Assembly: GCA_963675955.2 (NCBI GenBank)
Contig: CAXXVR010000002.1
Coordinates: forward strand, 1,606,396-1,670,395
Direction of reading: 5' to 3'
DNA: 64,000 nt
Source of the DNA: Desulfocicer sp963675955
Lineage (GTDB): Bacteria > Desulfobacterota > Desulfobacteria > Desulfobacterales > Desulfobacteraceae
This document shows, piece by piece, positions 25,716-34,935 of this stretch. The stretch's first letter is position 1. Every line of letters begins with the position of its first letter. The translations under genes were made by a program, and so were the position numbers. The notes beneath the pieces were generated by a model that worked only from the letters and a program-made list of their open reading frames with translations, had not been told where the DNA came from and made no database searches.

Positions 25716-28703
25716 TTATCCCTTGATATCCAGTGATGGGTAAAGCAGCCGGGTGATTTCTCTTACGCCCCTGGCAAATATGAGAGGGGTGGGGCTGCAG
25801 ATAATTTCGGAATCCAGCAGGTGGATGGCATTGTGCTGAACGGCCCCCATGGTGCCAAAGGCCATCCACTGCTGTTTTTCCGTGATACCGGCGGATTTGC
25901 TGGACCCCATGGTGGAGATGAGGATGACATCGGGGTTTTTCTTGACCACCTTTTCCCGGCTGTACACCCCGGAGTTTTCATGGGCCGCAATGTTGATCCC
26001 CCCGGAAAGCCGGATGAACTCATTGACAAAGGTTTCTTCATTGGCCGTGTGCAAAGGTTTAATACCAATCTGGATGAACACTTTCCGGGGGGGCAGGTCT
26101 GCGATGAGCGCCTGGACATCTGCCAGCTCTGACCGGGCCTTTGAGATAATTTTTTCTGCTTTATCAGATGCACCGATGAGCTGACCCAAACGTCGGGTGT
26201 TGGCGCAGATCTCTTCAAAGGTCTTTGGATTTTTAAAGGGTTCCACCCTGATATTAAACTGCCTTAATATGCGGATCTGCTTTTCTTTGGTGAACTGGCT
26301 TGCCAGTACCAGGTCAGGCTTCAGGCTGATAATCTTTTCCACATTGACCTGGATGAGGGAGCCGATTTTCTCCTTGGGTTTGGTGGGGGAATCTTCGCAA
26401 TAGGTGGTGTCGGCCAGTAGCCGCTCTCCGGCTCCCAGCAGATAGATGGTTTTTGTGAGTACCGGGCCAAGTGAGATGATACGCCGGGGCAGGGGGGACA
26501 AGACTGCGGGCCGGGGGACAATATGGGGCTTTATGGCTGTAATTGCTGCCTTTTCTTCCTCTTTTACAGGGGAAGATGGTGATAGTCCTGGCGTTTCTTT
26601 TTTTGGGGTGACAGCGGCCTTGCCCTGGGTGAATTCAGTTATTGTGACAGCCTGGCTGGTGGCGGTATATTCCCTTTCATCAGGCCCCGGGGAGAGGTCA
26701 TGCAGGGTGGCAATACCTGTCATCAGCGCATTAAAGGCAAGGCCCAGGGGCTGGGGTAAAGATCGGGTGGATGAAAAATCTGTCAGCACATCAACGGGGG
26801 CCGTTGCAATATCCCCGGCCATGCTTAATACCTGGGAGGAAAAGGCGGACAACTCATTTACCTGCCCCCGCTCCATGGCATCACAAAGGGCAAAGGCCTG
26901 TTCCACCACACCTGCGTATCGGGGCATCAACAGCAGTCGTTCCAGCTCCGAGGCCATGGTGCTGTCCTTGGTTTGGCTGCACCGGCAGTCAGAACTTTTT
27001 GCCAGGCTGTGAAGGGATATGCCCCGTTCCTGGAGTCGCTGGAATACATTGCGCCGGGCGGCAATGCCATTTTGAAGAAATACCGCCTGTTTAACCCCAT
27101 CATACACGGCCCTGGCGATGAGTTCTCCCAGTTTGGTGTGTCCACCGGAGCCCTCAATGGGAGCACCTTCCCCCTGGACCACAATGATGTTGTCAGTGCC
27201 CGTGCCCGTTGCCTGGAGATGCAGGGGATCGTCTGTGGCTCTGATATCCAGATCTGCCATGGCCGCACTTTTACCTTCGGTGACACAGATCATGGCCCGG
27301 GTCATGGCCCGGTGGGACAGCTTTCTATTGCTCATGATAATGATATTGATGGTACCGGGATCATAATAAAACCCCGTGGACCGGGAGGCCCGCTGGGCAT
27401 TGGAGCAGACCCCGGCGGTTACAACGGCGGTTACCTGCATTTCTTTGTGGGTTTTTTGGGTTATCGTTAGATGGTCCATGTCGGCACCTGTCATGAGAAG
27501 GGCCGAAGTGGCAGGGTCTCTTTGAACGGTGGATAGAATGCGGGCCGTCATCTCATCTGTTTTTAATGTGTGGGCCATGTTCCAGGCCGGGGGCGGCAGG
27601 TAGTGATTGGCCACGGTGGTGATGCCGGTTTTAAATCCTTCCAGGGTGGACAGCACCGACTGGGGGCTTTTGAAATCAATGACCAGTGTTTTTTGTTTGA
27701 AATCGGCCAGGCGGCTGGTGACCCGTTGACTGTCCTTTACAAGGTTCAGGGCAATGTGAATGGGTTCTGTTTTAAGGATCTCATCGGGGAATACCTGATT
27801 GTCCGGCTGGAAGAACTCGTCCTTATAAATGGTGGCGGCCAGCCACTTGACAAAATACCCGGTGTAGGTGGAAATTCTGCATGTGTATTCGCAGGGGAAA
27901 TAGATGATATTCTTATCCTTGACGGCATCCACATCCTTCCAGCCGTCCTGGTCAAAGTATCGTTGTGCAGCTTTTTTATCGTCTCCGCACCCAAAGATCA
28001 GCTGGGGATTAAACGCCTGCCATTGGTCAAGGCTTACTTCGGTTACCAGACCATCGCCCGGGGGTGCCATGGGAATGCCGCCTGCTCGGATCACCAGCTG
28101 GTTTAAGAAGGCGTTGGCTGTGGGGGTCATCACCGTGTCCCGACCCATGAGCCGGAAGACCCGTTTTCGTTTAAGGCCCTTTAATTTATCAAGCTTTGCA
28201 GCAATGACGGCAAGGTCGTCCTCAATGCCCTCAAGAATGGCATTGCCCTGTTGGGCTTTGTCAAAAATATCGGCCAGGATTTCAATATTTTTCATGCCCT
28301 GGTCATAGGAGGTGATGTCAAGACACACGGTTTTAATGTTCAGGCTTTCCAGCTGATCAATGGTTTTTTCCTGAAAACTTGACACAAATACCACATCGGG
28401 ATTCAGTGCTGTGATTTTATTAATATCCGGTGATGAAAATCCCCCCACAACAGGTTTGTCGTTTTTCTGACGGGTCATGGTGCTGTGGTAGGTTACTCCG
28501 GCAAGGGCATCTGCGGCTCCCAGGTTACAGATAACCTCGGTGGTGGAGGGGACAATGGATACGGCCCGCACTGGTGGTGTATCAAAATGGATTTGTCTGC
28601 CCCGGGTATCGGTGATATCCACACCTGCCGTTGCCCATGTCACCATCATCGTCAGTACCATGGCAATGGCCTGGAATGCTGTCATGGAAAAATTCTTTTT
28701 CAT
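25716..28703 (-). CDS. Fused corrinoid-binding protein: BtuF - CbiZ amidohydrolase - BtuF
   Basis: A 995-residue exported protein built from three parts. Residues about 1-30 form a signal peptide (MKKNFSMTAFQAIAMVLTMM, then VTWATA). About 40-330 is a BtuF-type helical-backbone binding domain (SIVPSTTEVICNLGAADALA). About 345-570 matches CbiZ adenosylcobinamide amidohydrolase (TAVVTAGVCSNAQRAS, INIIIMSNRKLSHRAMTRAM, then VTEGKSAA). About 700-995 is a second BtuF domain (RIISLGPVLTKTIYLLGAG). CbiZ cleaves the aminopropanol arm of adenosylcobinamide for salvage. Fused to binding domains behind a signal peptide, it may act outside the cytoplasm on captured corrinoids. Start 28703 follows AGAGGAAC. 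Confidence 0.88.
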   Translation of the reverse strand: MKKNFSMTAFQAIAMVLTMMVTWATAGVDITDTRGRQIHFDTPPVRAVSIVPSTTEVICNLGAADALAGVTYHSTMTRQKNDKPVVGGFSSPDINKITALNPDVVFVSSFQEKTIDQLESLNIKTVCLDITSYDQGMKNIEILADIFDKAQQGNAILEGIEDDLAVIAAKLDKLKGLKRKRVFRLMGRDTVMTPTANAFLNQLVIRAGGIPMAPPGDGLVTEVSLDQWQAFNPQLIFGCGDDKKAAQRYFDQDGWKDVDAVKDKNIIYFPCEYTCRISTYTGYFVKWLAATIYKDEFFQPDNQVFPDEILKTEPIHIALNLVKDSQRVTSRLADFKQKTLVIDFKSPQSVLSTLEGFKTGITTVANHYLPPPAWNMAHTLKTDEMTARILSTVQRDPATSALLMTGADMDHLTITQKTHKEMQVTAVVTAGVCSNAQRASRSTGFYYDPGTINIIIMSNRKLSHRAMTRAMICVTEGKSAAMADLDIRATDDPLHLQATGTGTDNIIVVQGEGAPIEGSGGHTKLGELIARAVYDGVKQAVFLQNGIAARRNVFQRLQERGISLHSLAKSSDCRCSQTKDSTMASELERLLLMPRYAGVVEQAFALCDAMERGQVNELSAFSSQVLSMAGDIATAPVDVLTDFSSTRSLPQPLGLAFNALMTGIATLHDLSPGPDEREYTATSQAVTITEFTQGKAAVTPKKETPGLSPSSPVKEEEKAAITAIKPHIVPRPAVLSPLPRRIISLGPVLTKTIYLLGAGERLLADTTYCEDSPTKPKEKIGSLIQVNVEKIISLKPDLVLASQFTKEKQIRILRQFNIRVEPFKNPKTFEEICANTRRLGQLIGASDKAEKIISKARSELADVQALIADLPPRKVFIQIGIKPLHTANEETFVNEFIRLSGGINIAAHENSGVYSREKVVKKNPDVILISTMGSSKSAGITEKQQWMAFGTMGAVQHNAIHLLDSEIICSPTPLIFARGVREITRLLYPSLDIKG

Positions 28704-28774
28704 ATGTAAGTTCCTCTTACACTCAATTCTAGGGCTTGATTCTATCTTTGTCCATCTCAATCAATCAATGGTAT

Positions 28775-28960
28775 TATGACTATGGGATCAGGCCAGTTGG
28801 GCTGGGCACATTCCCATTTTCTAAATATCAGAGAGGTCAGGTTTGCGTTATTGGCATTCTTGTTGGGTTTGGGCTTTGCACAGCCTGTGAAAAGATAACG
28901 CCAATAACACAAGCCTGACCCCGTTGGCTCCACCAACCATGACAAATAAAGCATCTTGTG
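28775..28960. repeat. Dispersed repeat between the TonB receptor and the BtuF-CbiZ gene
   Basis: Contains GGGCACATTCCCATTTTCTA, ATCAGAGAGGTCAGGTTTGC, CCAATAACACAAGCCTGACC and CCCGTTGG. The inner arms GTTATTGGC (about 28,847) and GCCAATAAC (about 28,900) make an inverted repeat. Relatives lie at 21,265, 21,820-22,090 and 31,590-31,690. It occupies almost the whole gap between two genes likely to be co-transcribed. Confidence 0.65.
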
Positions 28961-28994
28961 GCCAAACCGGAAAAATGGAAATGTGCCCGTTGGG

Positions 28995-30908
28995 TTAATA
29001 GGTCAGCTTTAATCCGACATAGGCAGATACACCACCGGTGGCATAACTGAAGGCCTCTTCATAAAATTCATCAAAGAGATTGTCCACCCTGCCAAACAGC
29101 TGGACATGGGGACTCATCTCCCAGGAGGCAGCCAGATTCACCAGTGTATAGGCATCCAGGGTGCCCACGGCATTGCCGTCTTTGTCATTGGCATAGGGAG
29201 ATGCTTTTCGTTCATCCACCCACCTGATATCCAGGTTCAGCATCCCTTTGTCCAGGAACATATAACGGGTGTTCAGGGAAATTTTGTTTTCCGGACGGCG
29301 AACAAGAGTTTCTCCATCGGGATCTTCGGTGTCCGTGTAGGTGTAGTTGAGCATGAATCCCAGGGTGTCCAGGGGGTCCCAGCCAGCAAAAAATTCTATA
29401 CCTTTGGTTTTTGTTGTGCCTTCTGCCTGATCATAGGTCCAGGTGGCCATGTCAAAATCAATGCGGTTGTCATAGTCCATGGAGAACCATGTGATACCCA
29501 TTCTTGCTGTGCCGTTGAAAAATTGTTGTTCAACTCCCACATCCCAGCCCTGGCTCTCTTCGGCATCAAGTTTATCGTTGCCATAATTTGGATCATAAAG
29601 CTCATAAAGGGAAGGTGCCCTGAAACCGGTGCCGTAACTTGCCTTTAACGTCGTTCCTGTGGCTGCCATGGTATAGGAGGGTGCCACCCGCCAGGTAGCT
29701 TTGTTGCCAAAGGTTTCATGGTCATCAAGTCTTACGCCGGCGATAATGACAAGGTTCTCAACGTCCATGAATTGATCCTGAAGCCAGTAACTTTTGGTGT
29801 CTGCACTTTTTTCTTTGAATTTTGAGCTATAGATCCCGAAGGATTCTGATTTCATGCTTTCATCAAGATAGGATGCCCCAAGGGACAGTACATGGGCATC
29901 AAAATTAAGATCTCCCTGCCATAAAAAGGTGTCTGTGTCTCCATCATAGGTGGCGGTTTTCTGGCCATCTTCATAGTAGTCTCTGTCCTGGCGGCTCATC
30001 TGCCAGAACAGCGTGGAATCAAGCAGATTATTAAAAAATTTGTTGTTGATATTAATTTTGCCAAAGGTCTGGGTGGATTCTGTGTTGGCGTCTCCATCCT
30101 CGGCATACCCTCCCCAGTTGTAGGCATCGGTGTCCCCGTCGGAATCAATGTATCGTGCCAGGGCGCTGATACTGAAGGTATCGGTGATGTCTACCCCGAC
30201 ATTGCCTGACAGCGTGGTGTTTTCATATGCGTCGTCTTCATCGGTGCTGTCTCCCCGGGTGATATCGCTGTTGTCATCATTGGCAATGGAGTAGCCGTCT
30301 ATGCGGGTTTTTGATGCAGATAGGGCAAAATTCACCTTGTCGGTGGCACCGGCGGCATTGACACCGGTTTTCCAAGTGCCGTGGGAACCGCCCTCAATCT
30401 TCACCGAACCCGTGGGGGTTTTCTTTCCCTTTTTGGTGATTATGTTGATGACACCGGCAGTGGCATTGCTGCCGTACATGACGCTCATGGCACCTCGGAT
30501 CACTTCAATCTGTTCGATATTATCCACATTGATGTTGCCAAGATCGGCCCCTCTGTTGGCCCCTGACACATCATTTAACATGATGCCATCAATCAGGATA
30601 AGGGTGTTTTTAGAATCGGCACCCCTTGTGAACACCGTGGTTGCGGTGCCGGGTCCTCCGTTGGAAATAATATCAATACCGGGAATGCCCCGGAGCAGGT
30701 CTGCCACACTGTTTTGCTGTTTTGCCTCAATTTCTTCAGATGTGATAACGGTAACGCTGTTGCCCCCGATTTTATCCAGCGAAATTTCCATGCGGGTGGC
30801 GGTGATCACCATTTCACCCATATCCGTGGTGGTTTCAGCGGCTGATGCCGTGTGAATCATTGCCAGAAACAGCAGAGAAGCTGCCAAGTACATGATTTTG
30901 TGTTTCAT
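28995..30908 (-). CDS. TonB-dependent outer-membrane receptor, BtuB-like
   Basis: A 637-residue protein with signal peptide (MKHKIMYLAASLLFLAMIHT, cleaved after ASA), TonB-box-like EMVITATR, plug domain (VADLLRGIPGIDI, TVFTRGADSKNTLILIDG, IEQIEVIRGAMSVMYGSNA) and a 22-strand-type barrel ending in alternating residues and a terminal tyrosine (AYVGLKLTY). Such receptors import large scarce ligands using the proton-motive force. An upstream cobalamin riboswitch and downstream BtuF-CbiZ/BtuCD genes point to corrinoid uptake. Start 30908 is preceded by a weak AAAGGGG. The barrel contains many Asp/Gly-rich turns (DDNSDI, DSDGDTDAYN) that could bind Ca2+, as in BtuB; this is inference. Confidence 0.9.
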   Translation of the reverse strand: MKHKIMYLAASLLFLAMIHTASAAETTTDMGEMVITATRMEISLDKIGGNSVTVITSEEIEAKQQNSVADLLRGIPGIDIISNGGPGTATTVFTRGADSKNTLILIDGIMLNDVSGANRGADLGNINVDNIEQIEVIRGAMSVMYGSNATAGVINIITKKGKKTPTGSVKIEGGSHGTWKTGVNAAGATDKVNFALSASKTRIDGYSIANDDNSDITRGDSTDEDDAYENTTLSGNVGVDITDTFSISALARYIDSDGDTDAYNWGGYAEDGDANTESTQTFGKININNKFFNNLLDSTLFWQMSRQDRDYYEDGQKTATYDGDTDTFLWQGDLNFDAHVLSLGASYLDESMKSESFGIYSSKFKEKSADTKSYWLQDQFMDVENLVIIAGVRLDDHETFGNKATWRVAPSYTMAATGTTLKASYGTGFRAPSLYELYDPNYGNDKLDAEESQGWDVGVEQQFFNGTARMGITWFSMDYDNRIDFDMATWTYDQAEGTTKTKGIEFFAGWDPLDTLGFMLNYTYTDTEDPDGETLVRRPENKISLNTRYMFLDKGMLNLDIRWVDERKASPYANDKDGNAVGTLDAYTLVNLAASWEMSPHVQLFGRVDNLFDEFYEEAFSYATGGVSAYVGLKLTY

Positions 30909-30944
30909 CTTTTTTTGCCCCTTTAAAACATTTTCTGGGATTGA

Positions 30945-31200
30945 TCTCAAACCTGACCCCGTTGGCCTGCCAATTCTGGCGGGTGGTCCACTTTGTGATC
31001 AAATTCCATTTTTTGTTATGTATATAACCGATGATGGTGTGTTCGGATCTCTTTCTGGAAATCGCTATGAAATACCCGTCATGGCATATACAGATAAATG
31101 GGGCTTGGTCACAGCATGACCCACTTTGGGGTGAGGTCAGGCTTGGTCCACCGAATGTGACGGGTGGCCCAAGCTGTGACCAAGCCTGATAAATGGTCTG
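30945..31200. repeat. Dispersed repeats inserted between riboswitch and receptor gene
   Basis: Contains AACCTGACCCCGTTGGC, GGGCTTGGTCACAGCATGA, GGGGTGAGGTCAGGCTTGG and CCCAAGCTGTGACCAAGCC. These words are shared with the copies at 21.3, 22.0, 23.3, 32.7 and 56.7 kb. The stretch lies inside the presumed 5' leader of the TonB-receptor mRNA. Confidence 0.65.
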
Positions 31201-31221
31201 TGATTCGGGGCATGAAACAAC

Positions 31222-31256
31222 AAAAGCCCCCAACCGATTCGTTATCGATCAAGGGC
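31222..31256 (-). terminator. Terminator following the cobalamin riboswitch
   Basis: Read on the minus strand, AAGCCCTTGATCG pairs imperfectly with CGGTTGGGGGCTT and is followed by TTGTTGTTT. It lies about 60 nt past the riboswitch. It is the likely expression platform or regulated terminator. Confidence 0.65.
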
Positions 31257-31317
31257 TTCCCTTTTTGTCCTTATGATCTTTGATGGAAAGCGTTACCATG
31301 TCATTCCATCTTCTGCA

Positions 31318-31478
31318 ATCAGGCAGGTCTTCTGACTTCAGGATCATCCTACTTGTCAGGCCTTCCCATGGTGCTCCACAGTGACGTTTTCTGACGTTCG
31401 TTCCCTTTTACAGCGGCGGGCCCGTTCCGGATTTTAACCGGATTCCCTTTTACCCGTGAATTTATGACGGGTACCTGA
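31318..31478 (-). ncRNA. Cobalamin (AdoCbl) riboswitch
   Basis: The minus strand shows the conserved core in order: GGGTAAAAGGGAATCCGG, the AAATCC-like TTAAAATCCGGAACGGGC, CCGCCGCTGTAA, the B12-box region GTCACTGTGGAGCACCATGG, GGGAAGGCCTGAC and the 3' GAAGTCAGAAGACCTGCC. This is the standard cobalamin riboswitch layout. It faces the TonB receptor, BtuF-CbiZ and BtuCD genes, so B12 should repress corrinoid uptake. Its distance from the receptor start (about 410 nt) is unusual and is filled by a terminator and dispersed repeats. Confidence 0.93.
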
Positions 31479-31559
31479 TTAATTTGCTAAAATATCAGTT
31501 TGAGCAGGCAGTGTCAAACTAAATAAAAATGGTGAGGGGGCGGTCAGCATTTCCGTTCT

Positions 31560-31795
31560 CAACTGTTTTAGGCTGTTCACATAGCATGGGTCCATTCCCA
31601 TTTTCCCGGTTCGACGATTAATCAGAGATGGGAGTTCGGCTTGCGTTATTGGTATTAAACCATATTGTGACCAAACCATAAAAATGGGAATGCACCCCAT
31701 AGCATTTGTATGCTATCCAGTGCCAAAAAGGCGCATATGGGGCACTGTCCAAACATTAGGCTTGGTCATAAGATGGGCTACCCTGAGGAGGGGTC
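31560..31795. repeat. Dispersed repeat cluster upstream of the riboswitch
   Basis: Contains CACATAGCATGGGTCCATTC, CCATTTTCCCGG, GAGTTCGGCTTGCGTTATTGG, GGGGCACTGTCCAAACATTA and GGCTTGGTCATAAGATGGGC followed by ACCCTGAGGAGGGGTCAG. Matching segments occur at 7,570-7,650, 21,820-21,860 and, in the cas2-3 3' end, at 48,334-48,383. Confidence 0.65.
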
Positions 31796-32675
31796 AGACC
31801 TGAAAGAATTCAGCACCGTTTCGCCAGCAGATTTTTTCCAGAGATTCCTGTGAAAGGTTGGCATCCTGAATCACTTTAAGCTCTCTATCCCAGGCATAGG
31901 GAATGTTGGGAAAATCAGATCCATACATGATTCTGTCTGGTCTGTATTGATTGAGGGGTACGCTTTCCTTAATGGGAAAGTAGTTTGTGATGGCCATGGC
32001 CGTATCCAGCCAGAGGGTGTCATATTTTTCTATCAGAGCCTTGTAGGCAAATATCTCATCAAATCCCAGGTGGGGGACACAGATCTTGAGACCCGGGAAA
32101 TTTTTTAACACGGTTTCCAGCTTGTCAGCACTGCACAGTTCATAGGGATCGCACTTGTATGCCGGGCTTTTAGGCTCTCTGCTGACGTGCATGACCATGG
32201 GTTTTTCATGCTTCAGGCAGCACGCATACACCCGGTTCATGTCAGGGCTGTTCATGTCAAAACATTGCACATGGGCGTGGAGTTTTACCCCTTTAAGGCC
32301 AAGTTCAAAGGCCTCCTGCAGGATGATGTCGGCATCGTCCTCGCCGGGAAACACTGTGGCAAGGCCGGTGATTTTTTCGGGAAATTCTTGACATTTTGCA
32401 GCCATGTACTGGTTCAGAAATCTTGCCATGCCGGGTTTGTGAGCATATTGCATGGCCACAATATGACCGACACCCCGGGAGAGTAGAAATTCAAGCAGAT
32501 CAGAACTGCTCATCTGATACCGGATGCACCATGCATGGGCATCAAACCATTGCCACACCGCCTGGAAAATCTGCCCCGGAAAAATATGCACATGGGTGTC
32601 CATGACGGGTGGAAGCCCTTTGGGGACTGTATCGTCCTCTTTATCATCCATTACAGGTAAACTTGTATTCAGCAT
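31794..32675 (-). CDS. Amidohydrolase-family (amidohydrolase 2) metal-dependent hydrolase
   Basis: A 293-residue TIM-barrel hydrolase. Metal-binding landmarks are visible: MDTHVHIFPG near residue 25, GLKGVKLHAHVQCFD, VMHVSREPKSP, VPHLGFDEIF and YGSDFPNIPYAW. Length and motifs fit the amidohydrolase-2 group (decarboxylases and hydrolases acting on small acids or lactones). The start has TGAGGAG 6 nt upstream. It is 250 nt past the eutC gene on the same strand. A direct role in ethanolamine breakdown is not established for this family. Confidence 0.85.
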   Translation of the reverse strand: MLNTSLPVMDDKEDDTVPKGLPPVMDTHVHIFPGQIFQAVWQWFDAHAWCIRYQMSSSDLLEFLLSRGVGHIVAMQYAHKPGMARFLNQYMAAKCQEFPEKITGLATVFPGEDDADIILQEAFELGLKGVKLHAHVQCFDMNSPDMNRVYACCLKHEKPMVMHVSREPKSPAYKCDPYELCSADKLETVLKNFPGLKICVPHLGFDEIFAYKALIEKYDTLWLDTAMAITNYFPIKESVPLNQYRPDRIMYGSDFPNIPYAWDRELKVIQDANLSQESLEKICWRNGAEFFQV

Positions 32676-32689
32676 TTTAACTCCTCAAT

Positions 32690-32779
32690 TGATCCCTCCC
32701 CAAAATGGCCCATGTTGTGACCAAGCCCGACATTTAAGGTAATAAGAGGTTACAGATCATGTTTTTAACTCTATTTGGA
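32690..32779. repeat. Dispersed repeat fragment between eutC and the amidohydrolase gene
   Basis: CCCCAAAATGGCCCATGTTG followed by TGACCAAGCCCG, nearly the same as the copies at 10,610, 21,420 and 22,085. An ACGTGATCTGTCCCCTATTT word follows; CTGTCCCCTATTT is repeated at 35,050. Confidence 0.6.
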
Positions 32780-33547
32780 TTAAAACGTGATCTGTCCCCT
32801 ATTTATTTCTTTGAGATGCACACCGGAAAGACCCAGTTTAAAGGCCCCGGACACCAGGTTTTGAAGCCGCTCGGCCGCGTCTTCATGAGTTAACCCACCC
32901 TGCCGGATATTGGATATACAGTTTCTTTCAGCATCGGTCCTTCCCTTTTTCGGGGACCAGGTAAGATATATGCCCATGCTGTCCGATGCACTAAGGCCCG
33001 GTCGTTCTCCGATCAGTATAATGCTCAAACGGACATTGAGGATCTCTCCGATCTCATCTGCCAGGGCCACCCGGGCCTGGGATGCGATGACCACCGGCGC
33101 ACAGCTCAAGTCACGGATGGATATTAACGAAAGGAATTTGTCGAGAAAGGGGATGGCGTTGTTGTGAATGGCACTGGTGGATAGGCCGTCGGCAATCACG
33201 ATACCAAGATCAAAACCCGGTGGGGCAGGGGAGGGCACCGTTTCTAACATCTTCCTTGATTCCTCATCCAACTGCCGTCCAAGATCCGGCCGCTGCAGAT
33301 ACACGGTTCGGGCCGTGGCCGCACTGCAGACCTTTATTGACGGTATGTTCCGGGCATCAAGCTGGGTTTTGATATTCTCTGCATCAAAGGGCAGATGCAC
33401 GGCATCCCGGGCCCGGGCGTGGTCCAGATCAAAGTTGAGTATGTGCCGGGTTGCAATGCTTGATCCGGCCCGTTCCAATGCGATGCGGGCCGGTGTCAGC
33501 TGGTTTAACCGGTTCAGTTCCCCCAGGGTTTTCAATGATTTTTCCAT
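32780..33547 (-). CDS. eutC: Ethanolamine ammonia-lyase, small subunit
   Basis: A 255-residue EutC. The N-terminal TPARIALERAGSSIATRH and the motifs DHARARDAVH, DGLSTSAIHNNA, LIGERPGLSASDSMGIYLTW and NIRQGGLTHEDAAERL are characteristic. With EutB it converts ethanolamine to acetaldehyde and ammonia using adenosylcobalamin. It overlaps eutB by 1 nt. No microcompartment shell genes or acetaldehyde dehydrogenase are adjacent, so it is a minimal eutBC unit. Confidence 0.95.
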   Translation of the reverse strand: MEKSLKTLGELNRLNQLTPARIALERAGSSIATRHILNFDLDHARARDAVHLPFDAENIKTQLDARNIPSIKVCSAATARTVYLQRPDLGRQLDEESRKMLETVPSPAPPGFDLGIVIADGLSTSAIHNNAIPFLDKFLSLISIRDLSCAPVVIASQARVALADEIGEILNVRLSIILIGERPGLSASDSMGIYLTWSPKKGRTDAERNCISNIRQGGLTHEDAAERLQNLVSGAFKLGLSGVHLKEINRGQITF

Positions 33548-34935
33548 TATTTCATCTCCTTCAGGCAGTCAAGCAGAGGTGTGGTGTGGTTGCCCGCGGT
33601 GAGCTGGAACCTTTCATTGTGAAGTCCCATCTTTTTCAGCCAGATTTCAAATTCAGGGGCACAGCGCACCCCCATCACCTGTCTCAGGTAATTGGCATCG
33701 TGGAAGGAGGTGCTTTGATAGTTGAGCATGATGTCGTCGGCACCGGGAACCCCCATGATAAAATTCACCCCTGCCACCCCAAGCAGGGTCAACAGGTTGT
33801 CCATGTCATTCTGGTCGGCCTCGGCGTGGTTGGTGTAGCAGATATCACAGCCCATGGGCAACCCCAGCAGTTTTCCACAGAAATGATCTTCAAGACCGGC
33901 CCGGATGATCTGTTTGCCATCGTAGAGATATTCAGGGCCAATGAATCCCACGACGGTGTTCACCAGCAGGGGATCGTATTGCCTGGCAACGGCATAGGCC
34001 CGTGATTCCAGGGTCTGCTGATCGACTCCATGGTTTGCATTGGCCGAAAGCGCACTTCCCTGTCCGGTTTCAAAGTACATGACATTGTTGCCGATGCTTC
34101 CCCGCTGCAGGGAAAGGGCTGCCTCCCTGGCCTCCTTGAGCAGATTTAGGGTAATGCCGAAGCCGTCGTTGGCTTTCTGTGTCCCGGCAATGGATTGAAA
34201 TACGATATCCACCGGGCTGTTATTCTCCATCATGGCCATGGCATTGGTGATGTGGGTGAGCATACAGGACTGGACCGGCATCTCATAGCGGTGACGCAGA
34301 TCATCCAGCAACTGCAGAATGACGGTGGCAGATTGAATGTCATCCGAGGCAGGGTTGATCCCGATGACGGCATCGCCAATGCCGTTGAGCAAACCGTCCA
34401 GTATGGAGGCCACCACGCCCCGGGGATCATCCGTGGGATGGTTGGGCTGCAGCCGGGTTGAAAAGTGCCCCTTTAAACCAATGGTGGTTCTGAAGCGGGT
34501 GACGGTTTCAATCTTTCGGGCAACCAGAATCAGATCCTGGTTGCGCATGATTTTGGACACTGCTGCTGCCATTTCTGGTGTAATTCCCGGGGCAATGGAT
34601 TTGAGTTGTTCCGTGTTTGTTTTATAAGAGAGCAACCAGTTGCGGAACTCACCCACCGTAAGGCTGCTGACAGGTGAAAATGCTTTTACGTCATGGGTGT
34701 CCAGGATCAGGCGGGTGACATCATCTGTCTCATAGGGGATGACGGCTTCATTTAAAAAGACCCTTAACGGCAGATCTGCCAGTGCAAATTTTGCCGCAAC
34801 CCGCTCTTCTTCAGAAGCGGCACCACATCCTGCCAGGGCATCACCTGATTTTAACGGGCTTGCCTTGGCCATCAGCTCCTTGAGATCAGAAAAGCGGTAG
34901 CTGTGGCTGCCGATGGTACATTGGTAGTGGCTCAT
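33547..34935 (-). CDS. eutB: Ethanolamine ammonia-lyase, large subunit
   Basis: A 462-residue EutB, the TIM-barrel catalytic subunit. Conserved stretches include FLNEAVIPYETDDVTRLILD, GLLNGIGDAVIGINPASDD, CMLTHITNAM, MYFETGQGSALSANANHGVD, NTVVGFIGPEYLYDGKQIIR and MGVPGADDIMLNYQSTSFHD. Start at 34935 (MSHYQCTIG), with AGGTG upstream; the eight residues before it in the longer reading lack a site. Needs AdoCbl, tying it to the nearby riboswitch-controlled corrinoid uptake genes. Confidence 0.96.
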   Translation of the reverse strand: MSHYQCTIGSHSYRFSDLKELMAKASPLKSGDALAGCGAASEEERVAAKFALADLPLRVFLNEAVIPYETDDVTRLILDTHDVKAFSPVSSLTVGEFRNWLLSYKTNTEQLKSIAPGITPEMAAAVSKIMRNQDLILVARKIETVTRFRTTIGLKGHFSTRLQPNHPTDDPRGVVASILDGLLNGIGDAVIGINPASDDIQSATVILQLLDDLRHRYEMPVQSCMLTHITNAMAMMENNSPVDIVFQSIAGTQKANDGFGITLNLLKEAREAALSLQRGSIGNNVMYFETGQGSALSANANHGVDQQTLESRAYAVARQYDPLLVNTVVGFIGPEYLYDGKQIIRAGLEDHFCGKLLGLPMGCDICYTNHAEADQNDMDNLLTLLGVAGVNFIMGVPGADDIMLNYQSTSFHDANYLRQVMGVRCAPEFEIWLKKMGLHNERFQLTAGNHTTPLLDCLKEMK

